Source: Hirudinaria manillensis
Lineage: Eukaryota > Annelida > Clitellata > Hirudinida > Hirudinidae
DNA length: 64,000 nucleotides
Assembly (NCBI GenBank): GCA_034509925.1
Contig: CM067537.1
Span: 2,986,001 to 3,050,000 of the forward strand
Reading direction: 5' to 3'
The notes under the pieces are model-generated. The model had not been told where the DNA came from, did no database searches, and worked only from the letters and a program-made list of their open reading frames with translations. This document shows positions 58,525 to 64,000 of this stretch, piece after piece (the first letter of the stretch is position 1; the number at the start of each line of letters is the position of its first letter). A program made the position numbers and the translations under genes.

Positions 58525-58663
58525 TAAGATTAAGGGTAGGGTTAGGGTTTGGGGTAGGATTAAGGTTAAGGGTAGGGTTAGGGTTAGGGTTTGGGGTAGG
58601 GTTAGGGTTTTGGATAGGGTTAGGGTTAAGGGTAGGGTTAGGGTTTGGGGTAGGGTTAGGGTT
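58525..58663 (+). repeat. Degenerate interstitial telomere-like block
   Basis: About 139 bases of TTAGGG with TTAAGGG, TTTGGGG, TAGGG and TTTTGGATAGGG variants in an irregular higher-order order. The motif is the ancestral animal telomere repeat. It is internal, 57 bases before the Gypsy LTR, and not a chromosome end. Confidence 0.9.
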
Positions 58664-58719
58664 TTGCTTGATTTAGTATTTTTAAAATATTTAACGTATT
58701 TTTTAAAATATTATACTGT

Positions 58720-58933
58720 TGTAACCCGGGGTCTGATGAATTAATTAACGTAAGGATATCTTTATTGGATTTAACTAATGGCAAATACGGCTGGACGATT
58801 TGGTCGATTGCTTGTCCTGACGGAACTGCCTAATGACTCGAATCGCTAGATACGACTTCGAAATAAAAGATTCTGAATATTAACTAAACTTAATTAATTA
58901 ATTATTTAATTAATTAATGTCAGGGATCCAACA
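58720..58933 (-). repeat. 3' LTR of the SAP-Gypsy element
   Basis: 214 bp bounded by TGTTGGATCCCTGACATT and CCCGGGTTACA on the minus strand. It ends two bases before the TTACCCCCTCCTT complement of the polypurine tract. The partner LTR is outside the window, so identity and target duplication cannot be checked here. Confidence 0.85.
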
Positions 58934-58978
58934 TTACCCCCTCCTTAAATCTGTTCGTCCCGAACAGGCTGTTCTGTT
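58934..58978 (-). promoter_or_regulatory. Polypurine tract and adjacent stem-loop of SAP-Gypsy
   Basis: AAGGAGGGGGTAA directly precedes the 3' LTR and should prime plus-strand synthesis. Just upstream CTGTTCG-GGA-CGAACAG forms a perfect 7-bp stem with a 3-base loop that overlaps the last codons of the polyprotein. The same stem-loop and purine run occur in the short element at about 49479-49512. Confidence 0.75.
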
Positions 58979-61900
58979 TCTCCGTGATATTTTGCTAATC
59001 GATTGCTGTGGACCACTTTCATTCTAGTCCTTGCTGACTTCTGTATGCGGTATACCACGTCGTTTATTTTCTTTATGATTCGGTATGGTCCTTCCCAATC
59101 TTTTTGTAACTTTGGCGACTTCCCTTTTCTTCGTTGGGGGTTGTATAGCCAGACTAGTTCATCTTCTTTAAAACTTACATCATTGGCTTGCCTATCGTAT
59201 CTCGCTTTGGCTTGATCGCTATTAACACTTATATTTTTCCGGGCAACCTGATGTGTTTCGGCAAGTGTATTTCTTAGGCTTGAAACGTAGTCACATGCCG
59301 ACTTAGGTTCTTCTGCTCTTCCGAACATCATATCGGCAGGAAGACGAATCTCCCTCCCGAATGTCATTTTCGATGGACTGATTCCTGTCGTTTTATGCAC
59401 GGCTGTCCGGTAGGCCATAAGGAAAAGTGGTAGGTATCTGTCCCAGTCATCTTGCTGTTCACTTACCATTTTTGACAAATACTGTTCCATGGTCCTATTA
59501 AATCTCTCGACCATACCGTCCGATTGCGGATGTAATGCAGTGGTTCTTGTCTTATGGATTCCAAGGTTTTCGCATAGCTCTTGAAATATTTTCGACTCGA
59601 AATTCCTTCCTTGGTCCGAATGTAACTCTAATGGCACCCCGAATCGACTAATCCAATTATTTACGAGAGCATCAGCTACATTTTCCGCCTCCTGATTTGG
59701 CAGTGCAAACGCTTCAGTCCATTTGGTGAAGTAATCGCTGATCACTAAAATGTACCGATTTCCCTTCTTTGATGCAGGGAATGGTCCGGCAATATCCAAA
59801 GCTATTCTTTCAAAAGGTACTCCCACATTATAGGGTTGCATTAGACCTTTAGTCTTCTTTTGAGGTCCTTTACTGGTTGCGCAATTATTGCAATTCCTAC
59901 ACCACTCCTCAACGTCTTGTTTGTAGTGCAACCAGTAAAACCTCTCCCTCACCTTCCTGATGGTTTTATTCACTCCCAGGTGTCCACCTGAGGTTCCGTT
60001 ATGGAATTCTTGTAACACCTCAGAGACGCAAGATCTCGGAAGTACTATTTGAAGGTGATAGTCGGTGCCATCCTCTGTTTCCCACTTCCTATGTAGGAGT
60101 CCATTACTAATTCTCAAGGAATCCCACTGTGCCCAATAGGACTTAGTAACTTCTCCGTGCTCCGCTATCTGTTGCCAATCTGGTTTCACCCCAGCCTCCA
60201 TCCACTGTAGTATGGGTGCAAGTGCTTCGTCTCTTAATTGTAGATCTCGTAACCCGCTTTCCGTCCAGGGTTCGGGAGCCGTGATACGAATTTGTCGACA
60301 TTCTTCGGTTTCCTGTTTTTTCTCTGCGTTGTTGCAGTGTCTGCAGTTAAGTGGACAAGGACGTCGTGATAGCGCATCAGCGTTGTTGTGTATTTGACCT
60401 CTCCTGTGTTCAATATTGAACTGAAAACCCTGTAGTTTTTCAATCCACCTCGCCATCTGACCTTCTGGGTTTTTAAAGTTTAGCAGCCACCTCAGGGAGG
60501 CGTGATCCGTTCTTAGCAAAAACGGCTGGCCCAAAAGATATTTCTGGAAATGTTTCATGGATTCTACTGCTGCTAATAATTCTCTCCGGGTCACGCAATA
60601 GTTCCTTTCCGCTTTAGACAGTGAGCGGCTATAAAATGCTAGAACTTTTTCTTCATTTTCAACTTGCTGGGAAAGAACTGCTCCGATTCCACAGTTACTG
60701 GCATCTGTATCGAGGATAAAAGGTAGTCCGGGAATAGGATATGCCAGGATCGGTGCCGTTGTCATAGCTTCTTTCAGATTATCAAATGCTTTTTCACAGC
60801 TGTCGTTCCAGATAAATGGTTTGCCTTTTACAGTAAGCTCATGAAGGCTTTTTGCGATGTTTGAAAAGTTGGCAATAAATCGTCTGTAATAGGTACAAAG
60901 TCCTAAGAAGCTTTGAAGTTCCTGGATATTTTTGGGTACAGGCCAATTTTTTACTACCTCGACTTTATCTGGATCTGTACTAACACCTTCAGAAGACACG
61001 ATATGGCCAAGGTATTTGACTTCTTTTTTAAAGAGTGAGCATTTCTTTGGACTCAGTTTCATGCCTGCCTCTCTAATCCTACTAAATACTTCTCGGAGGT
61101 TGTCTAAATGTTCTCCAAATGTTTTTCCGACAACAATTATGTCATCCAAATATACTAGGCATACTTTCCAATTGAGTCCCCTTAGTATATGTTCCATTAA
61201 TCTTTCAAACGTCGCTGGGGCATTGCATAGCCCGAACGGCATGACAGTGAATTGCCATAGTCCTTCACCTGTCGAGAAAGCCGTTTTTTCTTTATCGTCA
61301 GGATGTAACTCCACTTGCCAGTAACCACTTTTGAGATCTAATGTGGAAAAAATTTTTGATCCCGAGAGAGTGTCTAAAGTGTCATCGATTCTAGGTAAGG
61401 GGTAGCTGTCCTTAAGTGTCATTTCGTTCAGCTTTCTATAGTCGACACAAAAACGAAGTGATCCGTCTTTCTTCTTAACGAGTACCACCGGTGAGCTCCA
61501 GGGGCTATTTGACGGTTCAATAACCCCTTGGTCTTGCATTTCTTTTATCATTTCCTTGGCGTTTGCTCTTGTAGCTAAAGGAAGTGGACGGGGGTTTTGT
61601 CGAATGGGTTTAGCACCGGCCGTATTTATTTGATGTTGCACGAGGTTAGTCCTACCCAAAGGGCTGTCTTGTTCAGCCATTATATCCTGAAATTCGCTAA
61701 GCAGATTTTTCGCTTGTTGATAATCTTCTTTTTGTAGAGTTTTGTCTAAATCTTTCAGGAGATTGTCCATTAATGGTTTAGACATAGTATCCCTTTTGAT
61801 ATGCTTATTTCCACTTCCATCTAATGTTAATATGCGTTCCACGTTCCTGCAAAGTGCGATAGGTGTTCCTGCTTTGATCTGTTGTTCCTGGTCAGATAGA

Positions 61901-63921
61901 TTCATTACCCTCAGTGGAACTCTGCCGGTGTTCAGCTTGACTAGTGCTCGTCCTATTAGTAGTCCTTGGCCAATGCCCGATTGATCTTCGACTGCTCCTA
62001 TACCAAATTTTGTATAGTCGCCTTCTAGCCCGCCCCAAATTAAGCTTTCCGACTGTGCCGGGATGGTCTCGTTTTGTAATACTTTTACAAACGTGTCTTT
62101 GACTTCTGTACCTCCGTAGTGTAGAGGAATCTCCATTGCTCCTTGTTGAAGGGTGCCGCCCTTCATGTCAATGGAAATTCCATAGCGTCGCATGAAATCC
62201 AATCCCAGTATACATTCGTCTGTTATATTGGCTATCATAAATTCCTGTTCGAATGACTTGCCTCCTAAATCCACTGTAATAGTTGTGGTTCCTTGAACTG
62301 GCACTAATTCTCCGGTGGCTGTTTTTAGCTTGTAGTTGTTGGTCGTTACTTTACTGTTTCTTGCCAACTTTGGTTGGACAATAGAAGTAGATGCCCCTGT
62401 GTCTATTACAAGATTATATTCTTTCCCTCCAATTTTCCCTTTAACCTCTAGTGATGATCCTTTTCCTAATGCTGTAACGTGAAAGACGAGTGGGGCATTT
62501 CGAGTTTGCTGAAACGATCTTTGCCCCTTAAAATTAGTAGCTTCAGGTTTTTCTGATTTATAGGGCTCTCTCCAGTACTGCCGATTTTTGGAGAAGGTCG
62601 TTCTACATTCTCGGGCTAAATGGCCAGGCTTGTTGCACCTGAAGCACCTTGGTCTTCTATCTGCTACCTGGAATCTTAAGTTTCTTTGGGGCTTGCTGAG
62701 GTCATTGATTTGTCGAGCTATTTTTGTAATCATCTCTCTGTCTTTGTCATTATCTTTATCTTTCTCCTTGCCTCTGTCTTCCTGAGCTTCAATTTTCTTT
62801 ACATTCAAGCTTTTTTGGATTGAGGCTCTTGCCGCTTCCATGGAGATTGCAAACGCCAATGCTTCATGGCTGGCCTTTATTCCATGAATTTTTAGTGCCA
62901 TTTTGGTTTCCGCATCCCTTATCCCATCAACGAAGGCTTCAGTTATAATGTTTTCAATGAAATCCGTTGACTGTCCTGGATGGGCTAAGTATGCGAGCCT
63001 TCTGACGTCAGCTTCTAATTCTTGGAGTGATTCGCCCTGTTTTTGCGTACGGTTTTTTAATTCGTTTTTATGTACTTCCAGAATGTGGCCATTCCCAAAT
63101 CTTCTTTCCATTGCTTCTGCTATTTCTGAATAGGCTTTACAGTGGAGCATTGTTTGCAAAAGCTCGGCTGCCCTTCCTCGCAGTACCATTATCAGTTCTG
63201 TTGCTTTTTCCTCTTCGGTCCAGTTGTTACGTTCAGCGGCAGTTTCAAACTGATGTCTGAACACTGCCCATGGCCCTTGTCCGTCGAATAATGGTGGTCT
63301 TGTCGTTTTCTCTCTTCCATATGTCTCTGTTTTCGATTCATTGTATTTTTTAAACTTCTCTATTTCCCTCCTCTGCTCTTCTTTTAGTGCATCTAATTCT
63401 GCTTTAACCTTTCTCAGGTCGACCATCTCCTTGGATGATCTGAGGTTGGCTACGTCCGTTTTTACCTCTTCCCGCAGAGCATCCATGGATGTCTGGAATT
63501 TGGCTGCATCAGTTTTTACCTCTTCCCGCAGAACATCCATGGATGTCTGGAATTTGGCTACGTCTGTTTTTACCTGCTCCTGTAAAACATCCATGGCTAC
63601 TTGGAAGTTGGCTATATCGGATTTCACATCTGACCGCAAAGTATCCATGCCGCAAATCAATTCTGACCGCAAAACATTATTGTCTGACCGCAAAGCATCC
63701 AGGGCCTTATTGTTGGCTTCCATAGCAATATGAAGGGCTTCCCTTTGTTTTTCTTTTTGAACCCCAAATTCATACTCCGACGGATCGTGATTATTTTCCA
63801 AAAGCCATTCCTCGAGCCGTCCTTGTAGTTCGGCTTTTAGGCCAGTTGCATCCAGGCCTCGATTCCTTAGTTCTCGTCTCAAATCGGGAACGCGCAAATC
63901 TTCCAGTATCTTAGGTCCCAT
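58945..63921 (-). CDS. SAP-Gypsy Gag-Pol polyprotein, 1658 aa, intact
   Basis: A single uninterrupted frame, with no gag/pol frameshift. Domains in order: SAP motif about 1-40; coiled-coil region about 60-195 with repeats of VKTD(V/A)AKFQTSMD; retrotransposon gag capsid about 205-370; zinc knuckle CFRCNKPGHLAREC at 426-439; aspartic protease DTGA at 507-510; reverse transcriptase with FCVDYRKLN and catalytic YLDD at 924-927; RNase H DTDAS at 1071-1075; integrase HHCC zinc finger (H-x-GVNKTIRK...CRNCNNC, about 1307-1347) and catalytic D1376, D1436, E1472; then a GPY-like SH3 region (EGPYRIIKK). There is no envelope gene. All catalytic residues are present, so it may encode active enzymes. The SAP N-terminus is not a usual Gypsy feature and is shared with the short element. 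Confidence 0.96.
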   Translation of the reverse strand: MGPKILEDLRVPDLRRELRNRGLDATGLKAELQGRLEEWLLENNHDPSEYEFGVQKEKQREALHIAMEANNKALDALRSDNNVLRSELICGMDTLRSDVKSDIANFQVAMDVLQEQVKTDVAKFQTSMDVLREEVKTDAAKFQTSMDALREEVKTDVANLRSSKEMVDLRKVKAELDALKEEQRREIEKFKKYNESKTETYGREKTTRPPLFDGQGPWAVFRHQFETAAERNNWTEEEKATELIMVLRGRAAELLQTMLHCKAYSEIAEAMERRFGNGHILEVHKNELKNRTQKQGESLQELEADVRRLAYLAHPGQSTDFIENIITEAFVDGIRDAETKMALKIHGIKASHEALAFAISMEAARASIQKSLNVKKIEAQEDRGKEKDKDNDKDREMITKIARQINDLSKPQRNLRFQVADRRPRCFRCNKPGHLARECRTTFSKNRQYWREPYKSEKPEATNFKGQRSFQQTRNAPLVFHVTALGKGSSLEVKGKIGGKEYNLVIDTGASTSIVQPKLARNSKVTTNNYKLKTATGELVPVQGTTTITVDLGGKSFEQEFMIANITDECILGLDFMRRYGISIDMKGGTLQQGAMEIPLHYGGTEVKDTFVKVLQNETIPAQSESLIWGGLEGDYTKFGIGAVEDQSGIGQGLLIGRALVKLNTGRVPLRVMNLSDQEQQIKAGTPIALCRNVERILTLDGSGNKHIKRDTMSKPLMDNLLKDLDKTLQKEDYQQAKNLLSEFQDIMAEQDSPLGRTNLVQHQINTAGAKPIRQNPRPLPLATRANAKEMIKEMQDQGVIEPSNSPWSSPVVLVKKKDGSLRFCVDYRKLNEMTLKDSYPLPRIDDTLDTLSGSKIFSTLDLKSGYWQVELHPDDKEKTAFSTGEGLWQFTVMPFGLCNAPATFERLMEHILRGLNWKVCLVYLDDIIVVGKTFGEHLDNLREVFSRIREAGMKLSPKKCSLFKKEVKYLGHIVSSEGVSTDPDKVEVVKNWPVPKNIQELQSFLGLCTYYRRFIANFSNIAKSLHELTVKGKPFIWNDSCEKAFDNLKEAMTTAPILAYPIPGLPFILDTDASNCGIGAVLSQQVENEEKVLAFYSRSLSKAERNYCVTRRELLAAVESMKHFQKYLLGQPFLLRTDHASLRWLLNFKNPEGQMARWIEKLQGFQFNIEHRRGQIHNNADALSRRPCPLNCRHCNNAEKKQETEECRQIRITAPEPWTESGLRDLQLRDEALAPILQWMEAGVKPDWQQIAEHGEVTKSYWAQWDSLRISNGLLHRKWETEDGTDYHLQIVLPRSCVSEVLQEFHNGTSGGHLGVNKTIRKVRERFYWLHYKQDVEEWCRNCNNCATSKGPQKKTKGLMQPYNVGVPFERIALDIAGPFPASKKGNRYILVISDYFTKWTEAFALPNQEAENVADALVNNWISRFGVPLELHSDQGRNFESKIFQELCENLGIHKTRTTALHPQSDGMVERFNRTMEQYLSKMVSEQQDDWDRYLPLFLMAYRTAVHKTTGISPSKMTFGREIRLPADMMFGRAEEPKSACDYVSSLRNTLAETHQVARKNISVNSDQAKARYDRQANDVSFKEDELVWLYNPQRRKGKSPKLQKDWEGPYRIIKKINDVVYRIQKSARTRMKVVHSNRLAKYHGETEQPVRDEQI

Positions 63922-63980
63922 TTCTGTCGTTAAAACTCGCTGTTTTTACCTCTAGTGAATCGATATCCCTTTACGACGCT

Positions 63981-64000
63981 AAATCCCACTCCTGACACCA
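63981..64000 (-). promoter_or_regulatory. Primer-binding site, tRNA-Leu type
   Basis: On the minus strand TGGTGTCAGGAGTGGGATTT begins the element interior. It is complementary to the 3' end of animal tRNA-Leu (...AATCCCACTCCTGACA plus CCA) as I recall that sequence, over all 20 bases. It would prime minus-strand DNA synthesis. Confidence 0.8.

Larger units (their letters stand above)
58720..64000 (-). mobile_element. Gypsy-type LTR retrotransposon with SAP-domain Gag-Pol (5' LTR beyond window)
   Basis: The 3' LTR is at 58720-58933, followed inward by a polypurine tract and the complete polyprotein gene. At the window edge the primer-binding site is present, so the 5' LTR should begin at about 64001. 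LTR termini (TGTTGGATCCC...CCCGGGTTACA) match those of the short SAP element although the LTR interiors differ. No disabling mutation is visible, so the copy may be young. Confidence 0.95.

Noticed and set aside
58525-58663. True chromosome end
   Set aside because: Repeats are degenerate, only about 140 bp, and followed by more than 5 kb of Gypsy sequence.

Overview
This is eukaryotic (animal) nuclear DNA. It is very AT-rich and full of (TAA)n and related microsatellites. Genes are broken into many short exons with GT-AG introns, and there are no operons or ribosome binding sites. A degenerate TTAGGG block, a PAN plus C-type-lectin gene and the mix of retroelements (SAP-domain Gypsy, TAA-inserted endonuclease LINEs, a Helitron) fit a spiralian invertebrate. 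An annelid such as a leech is my best guess, but the window alone cannot prove it.

Layout. 1-10535 (+): 3' part of FANCD2, the Fanconi anaemia ubiquitin-switch protein, ending at its acidic tail. 12347-22239 (-): complete alpha-catulin (CTNNAL1), 16 exons that join with matching phases into about 840 codons; it converges on FANCD2. 23444-24925 (+): complete three-exon secreted PAN/C-type lectin of 267 aa. 25-29.8 kb: no gene I can support. 29885-34371 (-): leucine-rich-repeat protein resembling STK11IP, with its C-terminal part not found. 36957-46556 (+): three exons of an AMPA/kainate-type ionotropic glutamate receptor, lacking both the N-terminal half and the last membrane helix. 50910-57689 (+): C-terminal part of a HECT E3 ubiquitin ligase of UFD4/TRIP12 type. 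The five host genes have no obvious functional link; they are ordinary neighbours.

Mobile DNA dominates 40-64 kb. A nearly full-length but frameshifted LINE with reverse transcriptase and restriction-like endonuclease (R2/R4-Dong type) sits inside (TAA)n in a receptor intron. A second, 5'-truncated relative at 47.5-48.7 kb also abuts TAA repeats. A 1.7-kb element with two identical 297-bp LTRs and only a SAP-domain gag-like ORF lies at 49182-50873. A CR1/jockey-like reverse transcriptase fragment interrupts the HECT gene. A 224-bp Helitron-like element lies just after the HECT stop. From 58720 to the window edge there is a large Gypsy element with an intact 1658-aa Gag-Pol that starts with a SAP domain.

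The most interesting system is the SAP-Gypsy pair. The short element shares the SAP N-terminus, the tRNA-Leu-type primer site, the polypurine tract and a stem-loop next to it with the large element, but has lost capsid, protease, polymerase and integrase. That is the arrangement expected of a non-autonomous derivative mobilised in trans. The TAA-targeted LINE family is second: it may link retrotransposition to the abundance of TAA microsatellites.
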